DNA of 64,000 bases from Pseudomonas oryzicola (GTDB taxonomy: Bacteria > Pseudomonadota > Gammaproteobacteria > Pseudomonadales > Pseudomonadaceae). Numbering within the stretch: position 1 is the first letter of the stretch; every line of letters begins with the position of its first letter. Positions 6,376 through 13,688 of the stretch are shown here, one piece after another. A program made the translations under genes and the position numbers. The notes beneath the pieces are model-generated. The model saw only the letters and a program-made list of their open reading frames with translations, did not search any database and was not told the DNA's origin. The stretch spans positions 2,691,001 to 2,755,000 of the forward strand of contig NZ_JABWRZ020000001.1 of the NCBI RefSeq assembly GCF_014269185.2, read 5' to 3'.

Positions 6376-6795
6376 TTACAGCTCTTTCGAGCTCGGGTAT
6401 TTATTCTTGTACAGAGCAAGCTCATCCACGGTCCCGGGGCCGGAATCTGGACCTGAGTGCGGAATGTAGAAGGTACTGATCGATCGACTATCGTTCACGG
6501 CGCGGTCCACTGTGTGCATGGAAGCCCAAGGGATGAAAACGTGCCCTCTTGAGAAGCCTGAGTTAGGATCTTTGGCTTCAAGAAAAACTGTAAGACTGTC
6601 ATTGATTTTTAGAGACTTCTCTTTCCTGAGCTTTCTGGCCGGAGCCTCTTGAAAAGAAGCCTTCAGATAGTCTTCAAGCGTGTCGATTTTGTCTGGGGAT
6701 ACGATAAGGAGCTGGCTGGTTCCTTGAGCCGCCAAAATCAGCATGCGGCGGAATTCTTCATGCCTCTCCAGATGTTCGGTGCTGTGGTACTGCAT
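6376..6795 (-). CDS. hypothetical protein, cargo region
   Basis: 139 codons from MQYHSTEHLERHEEFRRMLI; AAGG precedes the ATG at 6795. The first half is helical (IDTLEDYLKASFQEAPARK), the second beta-rich (KINDSLTVFLEAKD, GHVFIPWASMHTVD). Base composition is less GC-rich than in the flanking chromosome. It lies between tail remnants and the aegerolysin-like gene, in what is probably prophage cargo. I do not recognise it. Confidence 0.62.
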   Translation of the reverse strand: MQYHSTEHLERHEEFRRMLILAAQGTSQLLIVSPDKIDTLEDYLKASFQEAPARKLRKEKSLKINDSLTVFLEAKDPNSGFSRGHVFIPWASMHTVDRAVNDSRSISTFYIPHSGPDSGPGTVDELALYKNKYPSSKEL

Positions 6796-6987
6796 ACCTT
6801 TTCCCTGCGTTTGATAGGTTTAAGTAGTTGGTGGAGGCATAACGCTACTACGGCGCGGAGCCGTGCGCGTACTGGCTTTCCGTCCAGGGTGGATGGGCGG
6901 ACAGGGGCGGTGAAGGATCGAAACCTCTGCTAGCCTTTATGTGCTGTAAGCCAAACGGTATTTGCCTGCTAAGGAAGGGAAGGCGTT

Positions 6988-7632
6988 ATGTCCAATTCAG
7001 ATGAAGAACTTCGTGCTGCTCGCGTAATGGTATGGATTGACGAAGCTTTTGGCGGAGGGATGGGTAGCCACCAGGCGAAGCCACCCCATGATCTGATATC
7101 AGAGGAAATGGTTTCATCAGCGTTGAAATCATTCAATTCTGTTAGCAGTGCTATTGCGGAGGGGGCGGTTCGTGTTGCTCAGGAGTTTGCAAATATTCTC
7201 GGATTTAGGTCCGGTGCCGCTAGGTCTGTAAAGATAACATTTGTTAATGGTAGTCCATTCAGTTTGATCAAGGCGAAGAGTGAATTAAGTCATGGGATTT
7301 GGATGGATGGCATGCAACCACCAGATGTCATTGAACCAGGACAGACGGTTGCCTGGGGCAGCGAGTCAAGCGGAATATTTACTGGCACGGAGGGATCGGT
7401 TGAGTATTGCATATGTGGCAGTTTCGAAAATGCCGGCCCCCAAGACCTAAAAATATCATTCAAGGTTGATTGGGATAACCCGTATGACGGCTCCAACTCT
7501 TGCCGTCACTCTTGGCCATCGGGAGACGATAGCAACCCGTTCTGGAACAAGGTTTCGTTGAAGGACCCAGATAAGGGGAGCATTCGTGGAGATAATTGTG
7601 AAATGCAGTGGGTTTTCCGATACTTAGGATAA
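6988..7632 (+). CDS. aegerolysin/ET79-like beta-sandwich protein
   Basis: 214 codons starting MSNSDEELRAARVMVWIDEA, with GGAAGG upstream. After a helical N-terminal part of about 80 residues comes a domain with SVKITFVNGSPFSLIKAK, LSHGIWMDGMQPPDVIEPGQ, WGSESSGIFTGTEGSVEY and FKVDWDNPYDGSNS. This order (F-x-N, sHGIW, PP-x-I-x-PG, GTEG, WDNPY-x-GSN) matches bacterial aegerolysin-like and Bt ET79-like proteins, which bind membranes or help form pores. No signal peptide is present. The gene is visibly AT-richer than its surroundings and ends in a strong terminator, typical of recently acquired prophage cargo. The lytic role is inferred. Confidence 0.6.
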   Translation: MSNSDEELRAARVMVWIDEAFGGGMGSHQAKPPHDLISEEMVSSALKSFNSVSSAIAEGAVRVAQEFANILGFRSGAARSVKITFVNGSPFSLIKAKSELSHGIWMDGMQPPDVIEPGQTVAWGSESSGIFTGTEGSVEYCICGSFENAGPQDLKISFKVDWDNPYDGSNSCRHSWPSGDDSNPFWNKVSLKDPDKGSIRGDNCEMQWVFRYLG

Positions 7633-7643
7633 CTACTAGATGA

Positions 7644-7668
7644 AGCCCAGCCCCGCGCTGGGCTTTTT
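7644..7668 (+). terminator. rho-independent terminator after the aegerolysin-like gene
   Basis: AGCCCAG (7644-7650) pairs with CTGGGCT (7658-7664) around a 7-base CCCCGCG loop and is followed by five T. It lies 12 bases after the stop codon. Nearly the same hairpin plus the following TTTTGCATCT recurs at 8170. Confidence 0.85.
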
Positions 7669-7734
7669 GCATCTTGCCCCCCCGGCTAGGGGGAGGCTGT
7701 GATATTGTTTTGCCTCTATCATTGGAGGCGTCTG

Positions 7735-8163
7735 ATGAAGGTCAAAAATTGGGAAGGTTGGGAGCCGGAGTGGCTGAAGCTCGTAGATCATTATCAGAGC
7801 GCGCCGGCAGTTCCTGGCGTGTACATAATCTGTGCAGACCGTGCTATCGCGCGAGCAGTGGGCATTGACAATAACGGTATTTTGACTGTTGGAGAGTCGG
7901 ATAACCTCAAGCGCCGCCTTGCAGCATTCATCCGATGTGCACGTACGAAAGGCGCTACCGGCCACATGGCAGGATGGCGGTTCAGCTTCGCGTCGTTCGA
8001 AAAAATGTTCCCACTGGACACGCTCTGGGTGAGCTGGTATCCCACTGTCGACAAAGCAGCGGCATACGCGAAGGAAGGCGAGATGCTGGGCCTGTATCTG
8101 GCAGAACACTACGAGCTACCTCCGTTGAACTACAAGTTCAACTGGTCTCCTCAGGAGCAGTGA
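7735..8163 (+). CDS. GIY-YIG domain protein
   Basis: 142 codons from MKVKNWEGWEPEWLKLVDHY; an upstream in-frame start at 7699 exists, but GGAGG lies 7 bases before the ATG at 7735. Residues about 25-65 (VPGVYIICADRAIARAVGID then GILTVGESDNLKRRLAAF) give the GIY-type strand (GVYI) and the YIG-type strand (TVGES) with the following Arg helix. The usual YIG tyrosine is replaced by Val, and the catalytic Glu further on is not obvious, so it may be a degraded or specialised nuclease. It sits between two copies of the same terminator, as a single-gene cargo unit. Confidence 0.7.
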   Translation: MKVKNWEGWEPEWLKLVDHYQSAPAVPGVYIICADRAIARAVGIDNNGILTVGESDNLKRRLAAFIRCARTKGATGHMAGWRFSFASFEKMFPLDTLWVSWYPTVDKAAAYAKEGEMLGLYLAEHYELPPLNYKFNWSPQEQ

Positions 8164-8169
8164 TTGCCG

Positions 8170-8193
8170 AGCCCAGCCCCGCGCTGGGCATTT
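8170..8193 (+). terminator. rho-independent terminator, second copy
   Basis: GCCCAG (8171-8176) and CTGGGC (8184-8189) form the same hairpin as at 7644, with loop CCCCGCG, then ATTTTGCATCT. The arms, loop and trailing bases are nearly identical between the copies, which bracket the GIY-YIG gene. Confidence 0.8.
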
Positions 8194-8272
8194 TGCATCT
8201 GGCCACAGCTACGAATAAAAACCACAGCTACGCTCCAAGGGTGGCCATATGCCATTCTGACAAGGAGCGGTT

Positions 8273-8749
8273 ATGAAGCACGTAATGATGGTCCTATGCG
8301 TAGTGTCTTTAACAGGCTGTTGCCAACAAGTTACAAAGCCCAGTGAAATCACATTGGTTCAGGCAATGGAGCAAGTAGGGCAGGGTATAAACGCTATGCG
8401 CGCCGCTCAAGGTGATGCGAAAACCGGGCTATTTGCAGAATCTGCGTCGGTTACGTTCAATATATCGGCTGACACGACTGCAAGTGGAGGGCTCAAGGTC
8501 GATCTGGCACCTCCTGTTGTCAGTGATGGGGTAGGCATCCATGCAGACACCTCGGCTAGCCAAAACTCAAAGAGATCGAACTCGATCACCATCACGTACA
8601 AGAATATCCTGGCGTTGCCCAAAGATTCTGTAGGTCAGTCACTGGCAGGTGTGGCAAGTAGCGACGGGAACCGCACCAAGCTGGAAGAGCTCATAGATCG
8701 TTTGGGTGTCCAGATACAAAATGTGCGCCCGGCGCCTCCTAATATGTAA
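8273..8749 (+). CDS. lipoprotein, possibly Trypco2-like
   Basis: 158 codons from MKHVMMVLCVVSLTGCCQQV, with AAGGAG 5 bases before the ATG. The signal ends in the lipobox LTGC (Cys at residue 16). The mature part has a helix (LVQAMEQVGQGINAMRAAQ), then beta strands separated by Ser/Gly-rich loops (ASVTFNISADTTASGGLKVD, NSITITYKNILALPKD). That helix plus amphipathic strands and a variable insert recalls the trypsin-co-occurring domain 2 found near conflict systems; this is a weak, recalled resemblance. The product would sit in the envelope. Another cargo gene of the prophage. Confidence 0.68.
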   Translation: MKHVMMVLCVVSLTGCCQQVTKPSEITLVQAMEQVGQGINAMRAAQGDAKTGLFAESASVTFNISADTTASGGLKVDLAPPVVSDGVGIHADTSASQNSKRSNSITITYKNILALPKDSVGQSLAGVASSDGNRTKLEELIDRLGVQIQNVRPAPPNM

Positions 8750-8771
8750 GTGCTAGAAGTGTGACGAGACG

Positions 8772-8792
8772 AGCCCGGCGCTTGGCCGGGCT
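8772..8792 (+). terminator. hairpin between convergent genes
   Basis: AGCCCGGC (8772-8779) pairs with GCCGGGCT (8785-8792) across a short GCTTG loop between the lipoprotein stop and the Arc/FtsK-gamma stop. There is no T run on the plus side (CTGAGTTAAC), so termination strength is uncertain. Confidence 0.5.
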
Positions 8793-8795
8793 GAG

Positions 8796-9740
8796 TTAAC
8801 TGCGAGAGTCCCAGCCAACCACCAGGCCGTTCTCCAGTGTTACGCGAAGCAGATAACGATTACGGCCCTCGTGATCATACTTCCATACCTCGCGTGATTT
8901 GTTCTTCATATACTTTTGGTCAATCGCCTCGGGCTCTCCGGCGGAGTCGAATAGCTGAGCGGCAGTCATCCCCTCCCAGATTTTCTCCTTTAGGATGGCC
9001 TGAACGATTGATTGGTCGTCGTACTTTTCTACGAGGTACGCGGTACGAAGAGCTAGCTCTTCTTGCTTTCGCTGCTGTTCGATTTCGGCTTTGGAAGGCA
9101 GCAGGCGTGCAGCGCTCCGCTGCTGGGGGGTGAGTAGGTGGCGACTGCCTTCTGCATTAGGTGCCGAGATAACGCAGTCGTCCTCAAGCGCTTCGATCAG
9201 CCGCGCTGCACGGTTGTAGCCGATTTTCAGTTGGCGCTGAACAGCCGATACACTGCAGCGGCGGCTCGACACAACACAGCGTGCGGCCTCCAGATACAGC
9301 GAATCGTCGTTGGGCGTTAGATCTGAAATCTCGATCTGCGGTTGCGGTTGCGGCTGTGGGCTGGGCATCGACCCCCTCTTGCTCCGAGCAGGCCGATCCC
9401 CTGGCGCCATTGATGCTCGTGCGGCCGCTTGGCGGAGATACTTTGCAGTAGCCTCTTCATGCAGCAGCTCGACCTGCTCCATTGGGCTCAAGCTAGGCAT
9501 TGATTTCAGCTCGTTAATCTTATCCTGGGTCTCCTGATACATCTTTGCCAGTACCTGCATGGCGGCTTCGTGCTCCGACAGGGGCTGCACGACAGCTTCT
9601 CTCTCGAAGCTCTCTTCCAAGCGAGCAACGATCTCAGCGTTGAGGCAACGTTTTGCCTGTCCGGCAGATGCCTCGAGCAGGTCCCTAAGCTCAGCGGTCA
9701 TGCGAAGCGAGTAGGGCGGTAGTACATGGTAACGATGCAC
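8796..9740 (-). CDS. Arc-type DNA-binding protein fused to an FtsK-gamma domain
   Basis: The preferred start is GTG at 9740 (VHRYHVLPPYSLRM), giving 314 residues; ATG at 9818 or 9701 are alternatives. Residues about 10-45 (YSLRMTAELRDLLEASAG, CLNAEIVARLEESF) form an Arc/Mnt ribbon-helix-helix. After a helical and Pro-rich linker (QPQPQPQ), residues 146-203 (LYLEAARCVVSSRR, SVSAVQRQLKIGYNRAARLI) match the winged-helix gamma domain of FtsK, which reads KOPS sequences and contacts XerD. The last 75 residues (IWEGMTAAQLFDSAGEP, VWKYDHEGRNRYLLR) are a small domain ending VVGWDSRS. No motor domain is present. It could bind host KOPS sites, influence dif recombination or regulate phage genes; which is not known. 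Confidence 0.75.
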   Translation of the reverse strand: MHRYHVLPPYSLRMTAELRDLLEASAGQAKRCLNAEIVARLEESFEREAVVQPLSEHEAAMQVLAKMYQETQDKINELKSMPSLSPMEQVELLHEEATAKYLRQAAARASMAPGDRPARSKRGSMPSPQPQPQPQIEISDLTPNDDSLYLEAARCVVSSRRCSVSAVQRQLKIGYNRAARLIEALEDDCVISAPNAEGSRHLLTPQQRSAARLLPSKAEIEQQRKQEELALRTAYLVEKYDDQSIVQAILKEKIWEGMTAAQLFDSAGEPEAIDQKYMKNKSREVWKYDHEGRNRYLLRVTLENGLVVGWDSRS

Positions 9741-9934
9741 GTCGCCCTGGCCCTGGCAGGCTTGCGCCACATGGTCCAGCGTAAAGCCCTGGATCTGCCA
9801 GCGTCTGGATTGCGACATGTGCAAGCGAGCGGAGTGACCCGGGCCACAAAATCGAAGTGCGCCGTTTGGTGGCGCGCATACTCTTCTTGCTGCACCATTC
9901 AGTCCCTGAATAGCCACCACAAGGAGTGAGGCAC

Positions 9935-10405
9935 GTGACAAGTATGTTCAAGGCGATCTGCATGGGATCATTGCTGGTGGTCGGTACGGCCCACGCTGAT
10001 GTTGGTCGAGAGGAAGAACTGGATGCGAAGGTGCGCCAGTTCGCAGCAAGTGTGGAGGCCGTGTGGCAGGAGTGCCTTAGGAGACCAGACGTGCGCTCTA
10101 CGAACGATAGCGATATGTGTCTGTTGGCGATGGTGCGCACGAGTAACGAAGCGGTCGAACAGAAGTATCAGAAGAAGATGGTAACTGCTCGAGAGCTGGT
10201 TGGGCATCCGAGCGCGTTTGCAACTTTCGAGACGGTTCCGGTCTTGCTAGAGGAGTCTCAGGCACGGTGGAAGCAATACGCCAAATCCGACTGCAATGGA
10301 ATAGGGGCACAGAGTGCTGCCGGGACAGCTCGCGCTACGTATGCTCTTTTTTGCCAATACAAGCACGCCCTCCAGCGCTTGCGCGCACTGGATGAGTGGA
10401 ACTGA
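9935..10405 (+). CDS. LprI-family (DUF1311) secreted protein
   Basis: The GTG at 9935 lies 8 bases after AAGGAG and gives 156 residues; the ATG at 9944 would be too far from it. Residues 1-22 form a signal peptide (MFKAICMGSLLVVGTAHA) with cleavage after AHA. The C-terminal half (QARWKQYAKSDCNGIGAQS, AGTARATYALFCQYKHALQR) shows the W-x-x-Y-x(4)-C ... C pattern of DUF1311/LprI proteins, some of which inhibit lysozymes in the periplasm. It is the last gene before the prophage edge and is divergent from the Arc/FtsK-gamma gene. Confidence 0.75.
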   Translation: MTSMFKAICMGSLLVVGTAHADVGREEELDAKVRQFAASVEAVWQECLRRPDVRSTNDSDMCLLAMVRTSNEAVEQKYQKKMVTARELVGHPSAFATFETVPVLLEESQARWKQYAKSDCNGIGAQSAAGTARATYALFCQYKHALQRLRALDEWN

Positions 10406-10426
10406 CTTTCCGTAGTTGCGGAGAAC

Positions 10427-10488
10427 CCTACAGAACCTCAGCTTCCGAAGGGCGTTGATTCAGTCTCTCGGGATCTCGTACAGAACCT
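10427..10488 (+). repeat. short direct repeats at the likely prophage edge
   Basis: TACAGAACCT occurs at 10427-10436 and 10479-10488. Repeats of this kind occur near phage attachment sites, but no integrase, tRNA or matching left end is in view, so this is only a pointer to the boundary between prophage and the hydroxyproline genes. Confidence 0.25.
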
Positions 10489-10493
10489 AGTCA

Positions 10494-11231
10494 TCAAGCT
10501 GTCTCGTCCCCACGACTGATATCCCGGTGAACACGCTTAAGATGGCCTTCCACGTAGAAGGCCGCTGCTTCCTCATCGCCGGAAACGATGGCTTCGTAGA
10601 TCAGTCGATGCTCCGCAACGTACAACTGGATGCGTGCAGCATCATGGATGCCGTCATCTCTCAGGCGATTCCAGAGAGGCTGAGCCATCGTTCGTTCAAT
10701 CTCGTCAGCGATCTTGGCAATGAGCATGTCGCCTGTCATGAGCGCCAGCTGTCGATGGAACTTGCGATCGCATTCATTCCATAGCGCCTGCTGACGAGCG
10801 TCAGTGATGTCCTTCACATTCGCCATTTGCGCCAGGAAGCGCTCCGCTAGTTCATCTCTTTTACCGCGGCGCGCGGCAAGCCTGGCAATCGCCGGCTCAA
10901 TCAGCAACCTCACCTCCAAGGTACTGATAGGACTGTAGTCCGCCTCTGAAGATGGCGAGAGCGGGCTCACCTCCTGGGTCACCTTGTCGATGACGTAGGT
11001 GCCGGATCCATGCCGGGTAATGACCACGCCTTCGTTCTGCAGGGCGCCGATGGCTTCCCGAACTGCAGGCCTGCTGACTTGGAAACGCTGAGCAAGATCT
11101 CTTTCCGAAGGCAGGCGGGCGCCTGGCTGGAAGGTGCCGGAGCGTATTCCCTGCCGGATCTGATCAGCGACCTGTTCGTAAATCTGCTTCGGCCGGAAGT
11201 CGGCCTTCATTACATTTTGGTCTGTTGTCAT
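10494..11231 (-). CDS. GntR/FadR-family transcriptional regulator
   Basis: 245 residues from the ATG at 11231; starts at 11210 and 11363 are also open and none has a clear ribosome site. Residues about 12-75 (IYEQVADQIRQGIRSGTF, LPSERDLAQRFQVSRPAVRE, VVITRHGSGTYVID) are a GntR winged helix with the usual R-P-A-V-R recognition region. The C-terminal FCD-type all-helical domain (RLLIEPAIARLAARR, FHRQLALMTG, HRLIYEAIVSGDEEAA) holds the Asp/His ligand positions of FadR-type effector pockets. It diverges from the pyrroline-2-carboxylate reductase and dehydratase genes and is probably their repressor, released by hydroxyproline or its product. Confidence 0.85.
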   Translation of the reverse strand: MTTDQNVMKADFRPKQIYEQVADQIRQGIRSGTFQPGARLPSERDLAQRFQVSRPAVREAIGALQNEGVVITRHGSGTYVIDKVTQEVSPLSPSSEADYSPISTLEVRLLIEPAIARLAARRGKRDELAERFLAQMANVKDITDARQQALWNECDRKFHRQLALMTGDMLIAKIADEIERTMAQPLWNRLRDDGIHDAARIQLYVAEHRLIYEAIVSGDEEAAAFYVEGHLKRVHRDISRGDETA

Positions 11232-11392
11232 GACCAGTCGCCAGTGGTTGGTTTCTGCCAGATCATACTCTCTTTTCAACTCGCCATGACCAATCTCAGG
11301 GTGTCCGGTCTTATTTACGACCTTTTGAGGTGAAATTCTCGCTTTTGAGAGGAAATTGGTCATTGATGCAATCGAATTGTGGGCATATTATC

Positions 11393-11412
11393 AACCAGTA
11401 ACTGGTTATAAT
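11393..11412 (+). promoter_or_regulatory. operator palindrome overlapping a -10 element
   Basis: AACCAGTAACTGGTT (11393-11407) is a perfect 7-1-7 inverted repeat, and TATAAT (11407-11412) starts on its last base. It lies in the 321-base gap between the divergent FadR-type gene and the 11553 gene, where a repressor of this family would act. A partial half-site, GTACCAGT, follows at about 11415. No convincing -35 was seen. The rest of the gap carries the leader and the AAGGAG of the 11553 gene. Confidence 0.6.
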
Positions 11413-11552
11413 CCGTACCAGTCAGGCGTTTCCGGCACGGTCATGGTAGGTGCTGGATCCAGGAGAACGGTAAGTGGTTCGTTCAACAGACCAGTTGAGC
11501 CCTATGGGGTGGGTACGAGAAGAAATGAATAAGAAAAAGCAAGGAGTAAAAA

Positions 11553-12497
11553 ATGAGTAATCCATCCACCACCAACGCTTCGATCATCGTATGTGACCAA
11601 GCGAAAACTGCAGATTTGCTGGATTTCCGTCAACTTGTCGAAGCGATCGATAGCGCGGCCAGGGAGCTGGATGACGCCACGATCCTCAGCCCTGAGCGCA
11701 TGGTCGTACCGCTGGGTGAGGGGGGCGTTCTGTTGAGCATGCCCGCGACTGCGAAAGACATCGGTATCCACAAGCTGGTTAACGTTCACCCCGGGAACGT
11801 TAAGCTTGAACTGCCGACCATCAATGGCACCGTGACCGTCTGTGATGCCACCACGGGCAAGATCGTCTGTCTGCTGGACGGTCCTGAAGTGACTGGCCGC
11901 CGAACCGCGGCAGTAACGCTGCTGGCAATTCGTACCTTCCGGAAAGAGGCACCGAAGCAAATCCTGCTCTTCGGTACCGGCGCGCAGTCGCGCTACCACG
12001 TTCAGGCAATCAATGCCCTCTATCCAGAAGCCAAGGTCTTTGTGCGCGGCCTGGATCTGCAGATGGCAACCGAGTTCTGCGATCGCAATCGTGAGCTGCA
12101 CCCCCATTTGGAGCCTTTGGACGCAGGTGTGCCTGATGTCGACGTGGTGATCACCGTCACCACCAGCACTGAGCCTGTTTACGACGAGCTCGCCAAGCCA
12201 GGTCGACTGGTAATTGGTGTGGGCGCCTTCAAGCCGGAGATGGCTGAGATTGGTAAACACACGCTGGACTCCAGCGTCATTTACGCCGATGAGCCTGCCG
12301 GCGCGCAGCATGAAGCAGGTGACCTGCTGCGAGCGGGGGTTGACTGGGCTCAGGTCAAGTCGCTCGCCCACGCTCTGAAGCACGGGGTTGATGCATCCAG
12401 ACCGGCTGTTTTCAAAAGCGTTGGCACCGCCGCATGGGATTTGGCAGCGTCTCGGGTTGCGCTGGCATCGCTGAATGCCAGTGACCTGCGTCGATAA
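11553..12497 (+). CDS. delta1-pyrroline-2-carboxylate reductase-like (ornithine cyclodeaminase/mu-crystallin family)
   Basis: 314 codons from MSNPSTTNASIIVCDQAKTA; AAGGAG lies 7 bases before the ATG. The N-terminal part (LSPERMVVPLGEGGVLLSMP, KLVNVHPGN) and the Rossmann part (ILLFGTGAQSRYHVQAINAL, DVVITVTTSTEPVYDELAKP) fit the ornithine cyclodeaminase/mu-crystallin fold with a GTGAQ nucleotide loop. Members next to a 3-hydroxyproline dehydratase reduce delta1-pyrroline-2-carboxylate to L-proline with NAD(P)H. The neighbour 15 bases downstream is exactly such a dehydratase, so this function is preferred over ornithine deamination. AATAAGAA at 11528-11535, just before the ribosome site, may bind Crc-Hfq. 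Confidence 0.82.
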   Translation: MSNPSTTNASIIVCDQAKTADLLDFRQLVEAIDSAARELDDATILSPERMVVPLGEGGVLLSMPATAKDIGIHKLVNVHPGNVKLELPTINGTVTVCDATTGKIVCLLDGPEVTGRRTAAVTLLAIRTFRKEAPKQILLFGTGAQSRYHVQAINALYPEAKVFVRGLDLQMATEFCDRNRELHPHLEPLDAGVPDVDVVITVTTSTEPVYDELAKPGRLVIGVGAFKPEMAEIGKHTLDSSVIYADEPAGAQHEAGDLLRAGVDWAQVKSLAHALKHGVDASRPAVFKSVGTAAWDLAASRVALASLNASDLRR

Positions 12498-12512
12498 CGA
12501 AAGGGTTGCCTC

Positions 12513-13520
12513 ATGCAGATCTCTCGCTCCATCAATACCGTAGAAGTCCATACCGGTGGTGAACCGTTCCGTATTGTGACTTCAGGTTTGCCGCGTTTGC
12601 CCGGCAAGACAATCGTAGAGCGCCGCGCCTGGCTGCTGAAGAATGCAGATGACATTCGCCAGGCTCTTATGTTCGAGCCACGCGGGCATGCCGACATGTA
12701 TGGCGGATACCTGACCGAACCCGTCTCGCCGCAAGCTGACTTTGGCATCATTTTCCTGCACAACGAAGGCTACAGCGACCACTGTGGGCACGGCACAATC
12801 GCTTTGGCCACGGCCGCAGTCGAGCTGGGCTGGGTTGAGCGAACCGAGCCTGAGACTCGTGTCGGCATCGATGCACCATGCGGCTTCATCGAGGCTTTTG
12901 TGAAGTGGGATGGCAAACATGCCAACGGCGTGCGCTTCATCAACGTGCCGTCGTTCATCTACAAACGCGACGTGACTGTCACAACGCCGAGCTATGGGGA
13001 AGTGACCGGCGACATCGCCTATGGTGGCGCGTTCTATTTCTATACCAGCGGCAAACCGCATGGTCTGGCAATTCGCGAGGCGTCGGTGGAAGAACTGAAG
13101 AAATTTGGTGCCGAGGTCAAGGAGGCGGCGAACAAGGCGTTTCCAGTGGTGCATCCACACATCCCTGAGATCAATCATATCTACGGCACCATCATTGATG
13201 GGGAGCCGCGGTTCCCCGGGTCGACTCAGGCAAACTGCTGCATCTTTGCCGACCGTGAAGTTGATCGTTCGCCAACAGGCTCGGGAACCAGCGGTCGTGC
13301 TGCGCAGCTATACCTGCGCGGCCAGCTCGGCAAGGACGAGTTGCTCATCAACGAGTCGGTCATCGGCTCCGTCTTCACCGCCAAGGTGGTCAAGGAAACG
13401 ATGATCGGCGACATCCCGGCGGTAATCCCGGAGGTGTCCGGAAATGCCTATATCTGCGGCTTTAGCAATTGGATCATTGACGATCGAGATCCGCAGAAAA
13501 ATGGCTTCCTTGTTCGCTAG
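12513..13520 (+). CDS. trans-3-hydroxy-L-proline dehydratase (proline racemase family)
   Basis: 335 codons; the fold is that of proline racemase (INTVEVHTGGEPFRIVTSG, FGIIFLHNEGYSDHCGHGT, DRSPTGSGTSGRAAQLY). The first catalytic Cys is at residue 91 (HCGHG), but the second position, Cys in racemases and 4-hydroxyproline epimerases, is Thr255 (SPTGSGT). A Cys/Thr pair is the mark of trans-3-hydroxy-L-proline dehydratase, which eliminates water to give delta1-pyrroline-2-carboxylate. The upstream gene would reduce that to proline. The two genes are 15 bases apart and form an operon under the divergent FadR-type regulator. Confidence 0.85.
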   Translation: MQISRSINTVEVHTGGEPFRIVTSGLPRLPGKTIVERRAWLLKNADDIRQALMFEPRGHADMYGGYLTEPVSPQADFGIIFLHNEGYSDHCGHGTIALATAAVELGWVERTEPETRVGIDAPCGFIEAFVKWDGKHANGVRFINVPSFIYKRDVTVTTPSYGEVTGDIAYGGAFYFYTSGKPHGLAIREASVEELKKFGAEVKEAANKAFPVVHPHIPEINHIYGTIIDGEPRFPGSTQANCCIFADREVDRSPTGSGTSGRAAQLYLRGQLGKDELLINESVIGSVFTAKVVKETMIGDIPAVIPEVSGNAYICGFSNWIIDDRDPQKNGFLVR

Positions 13521-13550
13521 CAGTGCCCTTGTCCATCAACGCGACGCGGC

Positions 13551-13667
13551 ATGAACGCCGATGACATCGCCATTAGCGCTCGCTTGATGGCGATGGCGGA
13601 TGGCTATGATGCGCTGATCAGCCGACGTGTCTTAGCTCTCTTGAGTGGTTCCAGCTCGCCCTTGTGA
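13551..13667 (+). pseudogene. fragment of an HD-GYP domain gene
   Basis: The frame reads NADDIAISARLMAMADGYDA then LISRRVLALLSG and a stop. HD-GYP proteins have I-P-x-x-A-R-L-M-A-x-A-D-x-Y-D-A-L-x-S-R-R at this place. Nothing upstream (hydroxyproline gene) or downstream supplies the rest of the domain, so this is a 38-codon scrap of a c-di-GMP phosphodiesterase or related response regulator, left by an old deletion or insertion event. It has an ATG but no ribosome site. Confidence 0.6.
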
Positions 13668-13688
13668 TCCAGCTCCTACAGCCCGACA

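Noticed and set aside
9698..9898. Alternative minus-strand ORF MVQQEEYARH upstream of the Arc/FtsK-gamma gene
   Set aside because: It overlaps the Arc domain in another frame and its C-terminal half is Arg/Ala shadow text; no ribosome site seen.
10406..10493. Prophage attachment site next to a tRNA
   Set aside because: No tRNA or integrase is present and the other attachment site is outside the window.
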